DNA of 64,000 nt, from positions 496,001 to 560,000 of the forward strand of contig CAVSLN010000012.1 in the NCBI GenBank assembly GCA_963728855.1, in the 5' to 3' direction. A model generated the notes under the pieces. That model saw only the letters and a list, made by a program, of their open reading frames with translations. It did no database searches and was not told where the DNA came from. This DNA is from AC-43 sp963728855. Its GTDB lineage: Bacteria > Actinomycetota > Actinomycetes > Mycobacteriales > Micromonosporaceae. Numbering within the stretch: the first letter of the stretch is position 1; each line of letters starts with the position of its first letter. Shown here piece after piece: positions 1 through 7,974 of the stretch. The position numbers were made by a program, and so were the translations under genes.

Positions 1-105
1 CGCCTGGAGCGGCCGCGCCGGTCGGTGGTCGAGGTGCTGCGCCAGGCCGGCCTCGGCGCGGTGTTCCGCTTCGGTCCCGGGCTGCTGCCGGCCCCGGCTC
101 GGTAG
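1..105 (+). CDS. C-terminal end of an unidentified protein (truncated by window edge)
   Basis: The frame is open from base 1 to a TAG stop and gives the last 34 residues of a protein whose start lies outside the window. The visible tail is basic, then hydrophobic and proline rich (ending GLLPAPAR). No domain can be assigned from so little. The high-GC third positions support coding. The next gene lies on the opposite strand, so this is the end of its transcription unit. Confidence 0.5.
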   Translation, partial: RLERPRRSVVEVLRQAGLGAVFRFGPGLLPAPAR

Positions 106-163
106 CGCCTTCGGCCCCGCCTAGCCCTGTCGGAGCGGCAACCAGCCAGCTATGTCGACCGGG

Positions 164-904
164 TCAGCGGGCGGGCAGGGTGGCCCAGACCACCTTGCCC
201 AGCAGGGCCGGGGTGGAGCCCCACGTGAGCGCGGTCTGCTCGACCACGAGCAGGCCGCGCCCGCACGAGGCGAGCGCGTCCGGGTCCTGCCGTACGGCCG
301 GGCGCGGGTCCTCGTCCCGTACGCCGATGTGCAGGTACCGCGGGGTGCGGCTCAGGCTCAGCTCGAACGGGGTACCGGCGTGCCGTACCGCGTTGGTGAC
401 CAGCTCGCTGGCGATGATGCTGGCCCGGGGTACCAGCTCCGGCGCCTGCCAGCGCAGGCATGCCTCGGTGGCCAGGTCCCGGCCCAGGCGGGCGGCGCCG
501 GCGACCGGCTGGAAGGTCTGCCGCAGTCGCGGGGGGCTCGGGGCGCCGCTGGCGAGCAGCATCGCCTCGTGGTGCGCGGCGCAGACGGCCACCACCCGCT
601 CGACGCCCTGCCGCTGCAGCGCGTCGCGCAGCCGTTCGTCCGGCGCGGTGAGGATCACCGGTACGCCCGGCCACAGGCTGGCCCGCCGGGCCAGGGCCCC
701 GAACACGAGCAGGGCCTGCGGGTCGTCGAAGGTGATGTCGGTAAGGTCGATGACGAGCGCGTCGGGTTGGTCGGCGAGCAGCTTGACCAGGGTGGTCCAG
801 GCGGTCGGGGCGGCGGCCAGCTCCAGGGAGCCAGCGAGCCGTACCACCGTCACGGGACGTGTGGACTCGATCTGGCAACGCAGCCGCGTCATTTTTCCCA
901 TCAT
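164..904 (-). CDS. STAS domain fused to an RsbW-like ATPase (anti-sigma factor type)
   Basis: This 246-residue protein has two parts. Residues about 8-105 form a STAS fold of the anti-anti-sigma type. Residues about 125-246 form a HATPase_c kinase domain with the N-box (ASELVTNAVRHAG), the G1 Asp (VRDEDPRPA) and the G2 glycines (GRGLLVVEQ) all intact. In partner switching the kinase holds a sigma factor and phosphorylates a STAS antagonist. Here the STAS segment reads TFDDPQALL where antagonists have D-S-(S/T)-G, so it has no phosphorylatable Ser. It may therefore act as a fixed docking module for the attached kinase (inference). Its neighbours are a single-domain STAS antagonist and a PP2C phosphatase, which would complete the switch. 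The target sigma factor is not visible here. Confidence 0.85.
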   Translation of the reverse strand: MMGKMTRLRCQIESTRPVTVVRLAGSLELAAAPTAWTTLVKLLADQPDALVIDLTDITFDDPQALLVFGALARRASLWPGVPVILTAPDERLRDALQRQGVERVVAVCAAHHEAMLLASGAPSPPRLRQTFQPVAGAARLGRDLATEACLRWQAPELVPRASIIASELVTNAVRHAGTPFELSLSRTPRYLHIGVRDEDPRPAVRQDPDALASCGRGLLVVEQTALTWGSTPALLGKVVWATLPAR

Positions 905-1128
905 TTCGCTCGCCTCGCCTGCTCAGCCTAGCCCGCCCGGTTGCCCTACGGGTAAGAGCCATACCCGTAACCCGCGACCTCACTCTCGTCTACCGGTAGC
1001 GTGGTGCGTAGAGTGTGCGCGTCGGCGCTCCAGCACCGGGCGTCCTCCGGTCCAAGCATCCACCCCCCGGCGCGGCCGAAGTGGCAGCGCCCGACCGGTG
1101 GGTACGTTCAGCACGGGCGGGAGACCGT

Positions 1129-1527
1129 ATGGCAGCGCAGCAGGCGGAGCTACGCATCGAGCAGGTGAGCACGGATACCGCGGATGCCGTGCTCTTCCGG
1201 CTGGTCGGCGACCTGGACCTGGGTACGGTCGACCGGCTGCGCTCCGCCGTCGCCACCGCCTGCGGCAGCGGGCAGGAGGTGTGGCTGGACCTGTCCGGCG
1301 TGTCCTTCTGTGACTCGACCGGGGTGGGCACGCTGGTCTGGCTGCACCGGCAGGCGACCGCGGCGGGCGGCCGGCTGGTGTTATGCGCGCCGCGCCGGCA
1401 CGTCCGCGAGGTGCTGCGGATCAGCGGGGTGGACCGGGCGATCCCGGTACTGGGCCGCAACGCGCTCAACGCCGTCCGGACGGGTACGGCGCGGCGGGAC
1501 AACCACCGGGCCGACCCGGCCGGCTGA
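1129..1527 (+). CDS. Anti-sigma factor antagonist (STAS domain)
   Basis: This 132-residue single-domain STAS protein is the usual size for the RsbV/SpoIIAA family. The phosphorylation motif is canonical (FCDSTGVGTL, Ser near residue 66). Such proteins sequester the anti-sigma kinase when dephosphorylated and release it when phosphorylated. I chose the ATG at 1129 because a GCGGGAG Shine-Dalgarno lies just upstream; a longer frame from 1015 adds a non-homologous leader. The gene is flanked by the STAS-kinase gene (divergent) and the PP2C gene (convergent), so kinase, antagonist and phosphatase sit together. The C-terminal 15 residues are basic and polar and look unstructured. Confidence 0.88.
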   Translation: MAAQQAELRIEQVSTDTADAVLFRLVGDLDLGTVDRLRSAVATACGSGQEVWLDLSGVSFCDSTGVGTLVWLHRQATAAGGRLVLCAPRRHVREVLRISGVDRAIPVLGRNALNAVRTGTARRDNHRADPAG

Positions 1528-1587
1528 TGCCCGGTTCGCTCCGGCGGAAAGCTCTCCACGCCTCACCTGGATGAGCCCCGCTGCCGG

Positions 1588-3057
1588 CTATGCCCCAGCA
1601 ACTATCTGGACGGCCAGGATGCATGCCTCCCTGGCCTCGACCGGGTTCAGCGCGGCCACCACGTCGGACAGCCCGCGCGGTGCCGCGCTGCCGGTCAGCT
1701 CCAGCAGCCGCTGGGCCACGTCGTCATCCTGTACCCGCCGGCTGTTGACCACCGCGGTCGTGTAGAGCACCAGCACGTCGCCCTCGTCGAGGCGCAGCCG
1801 GGCCTGCTCGTACGGGTTGTCGGGCAGCAGCCCGAGCAGGACGCCCGGGGGACGCGGCGGCATCCCCGCGCCGCCCCGCCTGATGACGACGGGGGCGGGA
1901 TGGCCGGCCTGTGCCCAGGTGACCGTACGCTCGGCCGGTTCGTACCGGGCGACCAGCACGCTGGCCAGCGCCGGTTCGGTGGACTGCCGCGCCAGGTCGG
2001 CGTTGAGCACGGTGAGCAGTTGGGCCGGGGGGAGCCCGCCCAGGGCCAGCCCGCGCAGCTGGGCGCTGAGCCGGTTCATCGCCGAGGCGATCTCGAGGCC
2101 GGTACCGCAGCCGTCCCCGACGGCGAGGAACACCGACCCGTCGGGCAGCGGTACGGCCTGGTAGAAGTCGCCGGACAGGTGCCCGGTGTCGCCGGGCGGC
2201 AGGTAACGGGCCACCACCCGCAGCCCGGGCAGCGCCGTGGCCAGCTCGGTCGGCGCGCCGGCCCGGCTGGCCCGTTCGAGCCGGTGCCGGTCGCTGGCCA
2301 GGCGCATCCGGTGCGCGGCGAGCTGGCGCTCGGTACGCAGGCGCTCCGGGTCGGGCCGCCGGCCCGCGTCGAGCTCCGCCGGTACCTCCTGGCCCACCAC
2401 GAACAGGCCGGTGATCGCGTCGTCGCCGTCGCGGATGGCCTCGGCACGCAGGCGCAGTACCCGTACCGAACCGTCCCGGTGCAGGTGCAGGTCGGCCGCG
2501 ACCGGCTCACCCGACTCGATCGGTACGTGCAGCGCGCGCTCCAGCGCCGGTACGTCCTCGGCGGGCAGCCACCGGTGCAGCGCACGCATCCGCTGCAGCG
2601 CGACCGGCCCCTTGCCCGGGTCCCGGTGCAGCAGCCGGTACATGCCGGGGGACCAGAGCACCGCGTCACCGGCCAGGTTCCAGGCGGCCCAGCCGAGGTG
2701 GCCGACGCGCTCCAGGCGCCGGTACCCCTCGGTCTCGTCGCCACCCGGCCGGCGACTCTCCGTGCCGGCACCGCGGTCCGGCTCCGCCGGCGTACCGGCC
2801 CGGGTCGACGAGTCGACCACCGTGGCCGCCAGCTCGGCGAGCCGTACGTTGCGCTGCTGGGAGAGCTGGGACAGGTACCCGAAAGCCTGCTCCGGCGTAC
2901 AGCCCAGGCGCTGCGCGAGCATGCCCTTGGCCTGCTCGATGACCCCTCGCGTACGCATGGCCTTGCGCAGCCCGGCGACCTCGCCGGACAGCCGCTCGAC
3001 CCGCACCTGAAGGTCCTCGGCGTTACCCGTTCCGAACGTGCGATTACAAGGATCCAT
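1588..3057 (-). CDS. ANTAR-PAS-PP2C (SpoIIE-type) phosphatase-like regulator
   Basis: Domains of this 489-residue protein, in order: an ANTAR RNA-binding helix bundle at about 25-82 (GVIEQAKGMLAQRLG), a PAS sensor at about 120-225 (HLGWAAWNL...VLRLRAEAIRDGDD), a short coiled linker, and a SpoIIE-type PP2C domain from about 270 to the end (SGDFYQAV, VGDGCGTGLE). Family members dephosphorylate STAS antagonists. The last PP2C metal motif, normally Asp-Asp before a beta strand, reads EACILAV here, so a metal ligand appears lost; activity may be reduced or altered. The ATG at 3057 follows a run of six G at good spacing; a GTG at 3087 would add ten residues. The gene converges on the STAS antagonist, its likely substrate. 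Confidence 0.82.
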   Translation of the reverse strand: MDPCNRTFGTGNAEDLQVRVERLSGEVAGLRKAMRTRGVIEQAKGMLAQRLGCTPEQAFGYLSQLSQQRNVRLAELAATVVDSSTRAGTPAEPDRGAGTESRRPGGDETEGYRRLERVGHLGWAAWNLAGDAVLWSPGMYRLLHRDPGKGPVALQRMRALHRWLPAEDVPALERALHVPIESGEPVAADLHLHRDGSVRVLRLRAEAIRDGDDAITGLFVVGQEVPAELDAGRRPDPERLRTERQLAAHRMRLASDRHRLERASRAGAPTELATALPGLRVVARYLPPGDTGHLSGDFYQAVPLPDGSVFLAVGDGCGTGLEIASAMNRLSAQLRGLALGGLPPAQLLTVLNADLARQSTEPALASVLVARYEPAERTVTWAQAGHPAPVVIRRGGAGMPPRPPGVLLGLLPDNPYEQARLRLDEGDVLVLYTTAVVNSRRVQDDDVAQRLLELTGSAAPRGLSDVVAALNPVEAREACILAVQIVAGA

Positions 3058-3238
3058 CCGGTCGCCCCCCGACGTACCCCGATCCACTCGGCGTTCACTC
3101 TTGCATACGGAGAGTGTGATGTCACTGTGGCGTGACAGGTTGTCCCGGGCGTGTCGTGCGCTCCTGTCGGCGTGTCGTCAGACTTTTGGGGGGGCGCTGG
3201 CGCAGTTTGCTGCCCAGGGCGCCGGGTAGGGGTTCGGC

Positions 3239-4678
3239 ATGTCGGACCTGATCGACCGGTTTACCAGCGCGCGGGTACTCGTGCTGGGCGACGTGCTGCT
3301 GGACGGCTGGTTGACCGGCCGGCCGAGCCGGCTGTGCCGCGAGGCGCCGGTACCCGTGGTCGACCTGGTACGCAGCCGTTACGCCTGCGGCGGTGCGGCC
3401 AACACCGCCGCGAACGCGGCCGCGCTGGGCGCCCGGGTGGCGCTCGTCGCGGCGGTGGGCGCCGACACCGCGGGGGACCGGCTGCGCGAGCGGCTGGCCG
3501 AGCAGGGGGTGGTGGCGCGGCTCGCGACGGTACGGGACCGGCGTACCCCGGTGAAGACGCGCCTGCTGGCCGACGGCCAGGTGGTCGCGCGGGTGGACGA
3601 GGGGAGCACCGGCCCGGTGCCGGAGCGCGCCGCCGGTTGGCTGGTCGAGCTGGCCGAGGCCGAGCTGGCCGCCGGTACGGACGCGCTCGTGGTCTGCGAC
3701 TACGGCGCCGGTACGCTGACCGGCCCGGTACGCGACTGGCTGGCCCGGGTACGCGACCGGCTCCCGCTGTTCGTCGTCGACGCGCACGACCTCGCCAGCT
3801 GGGCGCACCTGCGACCGGACCTGGTGACGCCGAACTTCGCCGAGGCGGCCGCGCTGCTGCCCTACCGTGACGCCGGCCCGGACGGGCGGGGCGACTGGGT
3901 GGCCCGGTACGCGGCCGAGCTGGCCGGGTCGGCCGGCGCCGGTACGGTCGCGGTGACCCTCGACGCCGACGGTGCCGTACTGCTCGAGGACGGGCGGGCG
4001 ACCGTACGGACCCGGACCCGGCCGGTACCCAACGGGCACGCGATCGGGGCCGGGGACAGCTACGTGGCCGCTTTCACGCTGGCGCTCGTCGCGGGCGGTA
4101 CCGCCGGGGAGGCGGCCGAGCTGGCCCAGCGGGCCGCCGAGGTGGCCGTCCGCGGTGCCGGTACCGCTGTCTGCTCCGCCGCTGACCTGGTGGCCGCGAC
4201 CGCACCCGCCGGCCCGGTCGTCGACGCCCACGGCCTGGCCCGGCTGGTCGACGGGTACCGGGCGCACGGCCGCCGGATCGTGTTCACCAACGGCTGCTTC
4301 GACGTGCTGCACCGCGGCCATGTCGGCTACCTCGCCGAGGCGGCCCGACTCGGCGACGTGCTGGTGGTCGCGGTCAACTCCGACGAGTCGGTACGCCGGC
4401 TCAAGGGCCACGACCGCCCGGTGAACCCGGCCGAGGACCGGGTCGCCGTGCTGGCCGCGCTGGCCAGCGTGGACCACGTCGTGGTGTTCGAGGAGGACAG
4501 CCCCCGCGACCTCATCGAGCTGGTCCGCCCGGACGTGTACGTCAAGGGCGGCGACTACCCGCCCGAGCTGATCCCGGAGGCGCCGCTGGTCCGCCGGCTC
4601 GGCGGTGAGGTCCGGGCGATGGAGTACCTGCCGGACCGGTCCACCTCCCGGGTCATCGAGCGGATCCGCTCCCGGTGA
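3239..4678 (+). CDS. hldE: Bifunctional heptose-7-phosphate kinase / heptose-1-phosphate nucleotidyltransferase (first copy)
   Basis: This 479-residue protein is the full HldE length. The N-terminal PfkB/ribokinase domain (about 10-315) has the substrate GG motif (CGGAANTAANAAALG) and the catalytic GAGDS near residue 269. The C-terminal nucleotidyltransferase domain (about 340-479) has TNGCFDVLHRGHVGYL with the H-x-G-H signature, then VKGGDY. HldE phosphorylates D-glycero-D-manno-heptose 7-phosphate at C1 and, after GmhB removes the 7-phosphate, forms ADP-heptose. GmhB, GmhA and family 9 transferases follow within 10 kb. The gene overlaps the convergent phosphoesterase gene by 26 bp. A second HldE-type gene lies at 10.9 kb, so the two copies may differ in substrate or target pathway. 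Confidence 0.9.
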   Translation: MSDLIDRFTSARVLVLGDVLLDGWLTGRPSRLCREAPVPVVDLVRSRYACGGAANTAANAAALGARVALVAAVGADTAGDRLRERLAEQGVVARLATVRDRRTPVKTRLLADGQVVARVDEGSTGPVPERAAGWLVELAEAELAAGTDALVVCDYGAGTLTGPVRDWLARVRDRLPLFVVDAHDLASWAHLRPDLVTPNFAEAAALLPYRDAGPDGRGDWVARYAAELAGSAGAGTVAVTLDADGAVLLEDGRATVRTRTRPVPNGHAIGAGDSYVAAFTLALVAGGTAGEAAELAQRAAEVAVRGAGTAVCSAADLVAATAPAGPVVDAHGLARLVDGYRAHGRRIVFTNGCFDVLHRGHVGYLAEAARLGDVLVVAVNSDESVRRLKGHDRPVNPAEDRVAVLAALASVDHVVVFEEDSPRDLIELVRPDVYVKGGDYPPELIPEAPLVRRLGGEVRAMEYLPDRSTSRVIERIRSR

Positions 4679-5414
4679 GGGTCGGGGCGGCGGCGGACTC
4701 GGTGCCGCCCAGGTGGTACACGTTGAATGCCTGCTTGATGACCGGGTGCGCCACGTTGCGCACCCGTACGCCGCCCGGGGTGATGCCCCGCTCGGTGCCC
4801 ATGTGCGCGTGCCCGTGGACCGCGAGGGCCGTGGGCGCCGAGTCGATCGCCTGGCCGAGCAGGTAGGAGCCGAGGAACGGGTAGAGCTCCAGCGGCTCGC
4901 CGGCCAGCGTGTCGGACACCGGCGCGTAGTGGGTCAGCGCGACCAGCACGTCGCACTCCAGGCTGCGCAGCGTCTCGCCGAGCCGGTCGGCGAACGCGCA
5001 GGTGGTACGGATGAACGCCTTGATCTCCGGCTCCCCGAAGTCGCTGGCGCAGCGGCCGGCGAACCCGCCGCAGAAGCCCTTGGTCCCGGCGATGCCCAGC
5101 CGTAGGTCCCCGACGGGCATGACCGTCCCGGTACCCTCCAGCACCTTGATGCCGGCGTCCTGGAGGACCGCGGTCATCTCGGCCACCTGGTCGTTGTGGT
5201 AGTCGTGGTTGCCGAGCACGGCCACCACCGGTACGGCCAGCTCGCCGAACTCGTCGGCCACGGTGCGCGCCTCGGCGACCGTACCGTGCCGGGTCAGGTC
5301 GCCGGCCAGCAGCAGCACGTCGGCACAGTTCGGCAACTCCTCCAGCGCCGGCCGGTACCGGCCCAGCACGTCGGCGTCCATGTGCACGTCGCCGACCGCG
5401 GCCACCCGGATCAT
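4653..5414 (-). CDS. Calcineurin-like metallophosphoesterase
   Basis: This 253-residue protein carries the whole metallophosphoesterase motif set in order: GDVHMD (residues 8-13), AGDLTRHG, GNHDYH, an isolated His in THYAP and the terminal HGHAHMG. These residues bind a two-metal centre. The protein has no signal peptide or membrane segment, so it is probably cytosolic. The substrate cannot be told from sequence; relatives act on phosphoproteins, nucleotides or cyclic nucleotides. It is the most downstream gene of a leftward set with the BON-like and nucleotidyltransferase genes, three bases beyond the BON-like stop. Its 3' end overlaps hldE convergently. Confidence 0.85.
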   Translation of the reverse strand: MIRVAAVGDVHMDADVLGRYRPALEELPNCADVLLLAGDLTRHGTVAEARTVADEFGELAVPVVAVLGNHDYHNDQVAEMTAVLQDAGIKVLEGTGTVMPVGDLRLGIAGTKGFCGGFAGRCASDFGEPEIKAFIRTTCAFADRLGETLRSLECDVLVALTHYAPVSDTLAGEPLELYPFLGSYLLGQAIDSAPTALAVHGHAHMGTERGITPGGVRVRNVAHPVIKQAFNVYHLGGTESAAAPTLTGSGSAR

Positions 5415-5417
5415 GGG

Positions 5418-5669
5418 CTACAGCTCCTCGAACTCGGTCGGCGCGGCCGCCCGTACCACGCCGATGTCGCAGCTGATCTCGACGTCCGGCAGCGCCTCGG
5501 CGACCAGCCGGCAGATCTCGTCGCGCCGCTGCTGGCTCTCCACCTCCCCGGACAGGACAAGGCGGTGCTCCCGCCGGGTCATCGTAATGCCCTGCTCGCC
5601 CAAATGCGGATGCTCGGTGAGCAGCCGGTGCACGGCCGCCTCGGTGTACTCGTCCACGGGATGTGTCAC
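5418..5669 (-). CDS. Small BON-domain-like protein
   Basis: This 83-residue protein has an alpha-beta pattern with ITMTRREHRLVLSGEVESQQRRDEI followed by a final strand, which matches the BON module (short 'charge-x-V-x-L-x-G-x-V' strand then helix). BON domains usually bind membranes or ligands, but there is no signal peptide here. The start is the GTG at 5669, preceded by a GGGGGCG element; longer frames read antisense into other genes. It lies 2 bases from the nucleotidyltransferase stop and 3 bases before the metallophosphoesterase start, so the three leftward genes look like one operon. Confidence 0.6.
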   Translation of the reverse strand: MTHPVDEYTEAAVHRLLTEHPHLGEQGITMTRREHRLVLSGEVESQQRRDEICRLVAEALPDVEISCDIGVVRAAAPTEFEEL

Positions 5670-5671
5670 GG

Positions 5672-6247
5672 CTACGCCCCCTTGAGTGACTCTTCCAGGC
5701 GGATCACGTCCAGCTTGTCGAGCAGCACGAGGAACGCCTGGGCGTACGGGGAGTCCCGGGTCGCCTCGTGGACCCGTACCCAGTCGATCTGCTCGCGCAA
5801 CGACCGGGCCAGCGGCAGCGCCTTGGCGAAGTCGCAGTAGTGCTGCCCGAACGTGAGCAGCTTGTGCTCCATGAGGACGGTCGCGGAGATGACCGGCATC
5901 AGGATCGCGTTCACCGAGATCGGCACGGTGTCCGCGAGCGTCTCGTCGGTCACCGGCCGGTCCACCGGGCGGAAGATCAGGTCGACCATGAGGTCGTCGT
6001 CGTACACCTTGACGAGCCAGTCCTCGGGCGGGCGGACGATCTGGAAGCCGATCCCGCCGAGCGCCTCCAGGGACCGCTCCACGTCGCGGTCCCGGAGCAG
6101 GAAGTCGACATCGTGATCGCTCGATGTGCCGCCGTGCGCGTACGCGGCGAAGCCTCCCGCCAGGGCGAACGGAATCCCTTCCTGCTTGAGTACCGCGGCG
6201 ACCCGCTTCAAGGTCGTGATCAGGTCCTTGTCGCCGTCGACGGCCAT
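5672..6247 (-). CDS. Nucleotidyltransferase-fold protein (AbiEii/MNT-like)
   Basis: This 191-residue protein begins with a helix followed by FALAGGFAAYAHGG and SDHDVDFLL. That is the GG...DxD pattern of minimal nucleotidyltransferases, with a third acidic residue likely in MVDLIFRP. The family moves NMP groups onto proteins, RNA or small molecules and includes antitoxin-linked enzymes; the target here is unknown. I took the ATG at 6247 because the conserved region starts soon after and GGGTGG lies upstream. It is the first gene of a leftward operon with the BON-like and metallophosphoesterase genes and is divergent from the gmhB fusion gene. No classic HEPN partner is adjacent. Confidence 0.7.
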   Translation of the reverse strand: MAVDGDKDLITTLKRVAAVLKQEGIPFALAGGFAAYAHGGTSSDHDVDFLLRDRDVERSLEALGGIGFQIVRPPEDWLVKVYDDDLMVDLIFRPVDRPVTDETLADTVPISVNAILMPVISATVLMEHKLLTFGQHYCDFAKALPLARSLREQIDWVRVHEATRDSPYAQAFLVLLDKLDVIRLEESLKGA

Positions 6248-6329
6248 GGGCCACCCGTACCCAGTCCGGTGACCGATCACACGAGGTAGGGCCAGGTTTG
6301 ATGTTGCGGGGCACGGGAAGCAGGAGTCC

Positions 6330-7974
6330 GTGGGGTACATCGACGACAGGAGTGTTTCGCGAGGACGACTGAACGAGCCCGGGCCACGAGACCGCGCCGG
6401 GCGGCCCGGAACGCTCGCCGACGCGGTGCTGGTCGACCGGGACGGGACGCTGGTGCTCGACGTGCCGTACAACGGCGATCCGGATCGAGTGGTACCGATG
6501 CCAGCAGCGCGCGGGGCGCTGGACCGGCTGCGCGCGGCGGGGCTGCGCGTCGGCGTCCTGACCAACCAGTCGGGCATCGCCCGCGGCCTGCTCACCCGCG
6601 ACCAGGTGGACGCGGTCAACGCGCGCGTCGAGGAGCTGCTCGGGCCGTTCGACGACTGGCAGGTGTGCCCGCACGACGACGGTGCCGGGTGCCGGTGCCG
6701 CAAGCCGTCGCCGGGCATGGTGCACGCGGCCGCCCGGAACCTGGGTACCTCCGCCGCCCGGTGCGTGGTCATCGGCGACATCGGTCGCGACGTCGTCGCC
6801 GCGGGCGCGGCCGGAGCGCTGTCGGTGCTCGTACCCACCGGGGCGACCGACCCCGCGGAGATCGCCGCCGCACCGGTCGTCGCGCCGGACCTCGGCGTGG
6901 CCGCGGACTGGGTCCTGGGTCGCGACCTCGGCCCCGCCGCCGGCCGCCGTCCCGGCGGCCACGTGCTCGCGGTGCGCGCCGACTCGGCCGGCGACGTGCT
7001 GCTCACCGGCCCGGCGATCCGCGCCCTGGCCGCCGGCGCCGACCGGCTCACCCTGCTCTGCGGACCGCGCGGCGAGGCCGCCGCGGCCCTGCTGCCCGGC
7101 GTGGACGATCTGGTCAGCTGGCACACCCCGTGGATCGACCCCGAGCCCAAACCGGTCGACCCGGTGAAGGTGAGCGCGCTGGTCGACCGGCTCGCCGCCG
7201 CCGCCGTCGACGAGGCGGTGATCTTCACCTCGTACCACCAGTCGCCGCTGCCGATCGCGCTGCTGCTGCGGCTCGCCGGGGTCCTGCGGGTCAGCGGGAT
7301 CAGCGCGGACTACCCGGGCTCGCTGCTCGACGTGCGGCACCGCGTGGGCGGTGGCCTGCCGGAGCCCGACCGGGCGCTGTCGCTGGCCGCCGCGGCCGGC
7401 TTCGGCCTTCCCGAGGGGGACGACGGGCGGCTGCGGGTACGGACCGCCGAGTTCCCCCCACCCACCGAGCCGGGCTACGTCGTCGTGCACCCGGGCGCCA
7501 GCGTGCCGGCGCGCGCCTGCCCGCCCGAGCGGGTACGGGAGCTGGCCGGCGCGCTCGTCGCGGCCGGGCACCGGGTCGTGGTGACCGGCGGCAGCAAGGA
7601 GCGGGGAGCTCACCCGGTACGTGGCCGGGGACGGGGTGGCGGCGGGTCGGGCGGTGGACCTGGGCGGGCGTACCGACCTGGGCGAGCTGGCCGCCGTCCT
7701 GGCCGCCGCGTCCTGCCTGGTCTGCGCGAACACCGGACCGGCACACCTGGCCGCCGCCGTCGGTACTCCCGTGGTGAGCCTCTTCGCCCCGACCGTCCCC
7801 TTTGGACAGTGGGCGCCGTACCGGGTCCCGCACGTACGGCTGGGCGACCCGCTCGCCTCGTGCCGGGACAGCCGGGCGGCCACCTGCCCCGTACCCGGGC
7901 ACCCGTGCCTGTCGTCGGTCTGCGGCGCCGACGTCGTGCTCGCCGTCGGCCTGCTCACCGGGCGCTCCTCATGA
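6330..7974 (+). CDS. gmhB: GmhB phosphatase fused to a family 9 (heptosyl)transferase; frame broken at a G run
   Basis: The N-terminal part (to about residue 185) is a HAD phosphatase of the GmhB type, with LVDRDGT and a zinc-loop pattern (CPHDDGAGCRCRKPSPGM). GmhB removes the 7-phosphate of heptose 1,7-bisphosphate. The rest is a GT9 heptosyltransferase-like domain (HVLAVRADSAGDVLLTGPAI, later CANTGPAHLAAAVGTP). The frame is lost at the GGGG run at 7603-7606. Removing one G restores KERELTRYVAGDG and a continuous protein of about 547 residues ending at TGA 7974. Uncorrected, the frame runs out of phase and re-enters the next gene in frame. The GTG at 6330 follows AGGAG. The stop overlaps the next start (ATGA). 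Confidence 0.8.
7603..7606 (+). other. Single-base frameshift site in gmhB-GT9 (G4 run)
   Basis: The run GGGG sits between codons for KER and the conserved continuation ELTRYVAG. One surplus G throws the reading frame from that of the GmhB half into a frame with no family resemblance, whereas the +1 frame carries the rest of the GT9 domain to its TGA at 7974. Sequencing or assembly error is the simplest explanation; a true mutation is possible. Confidence 0.75.
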
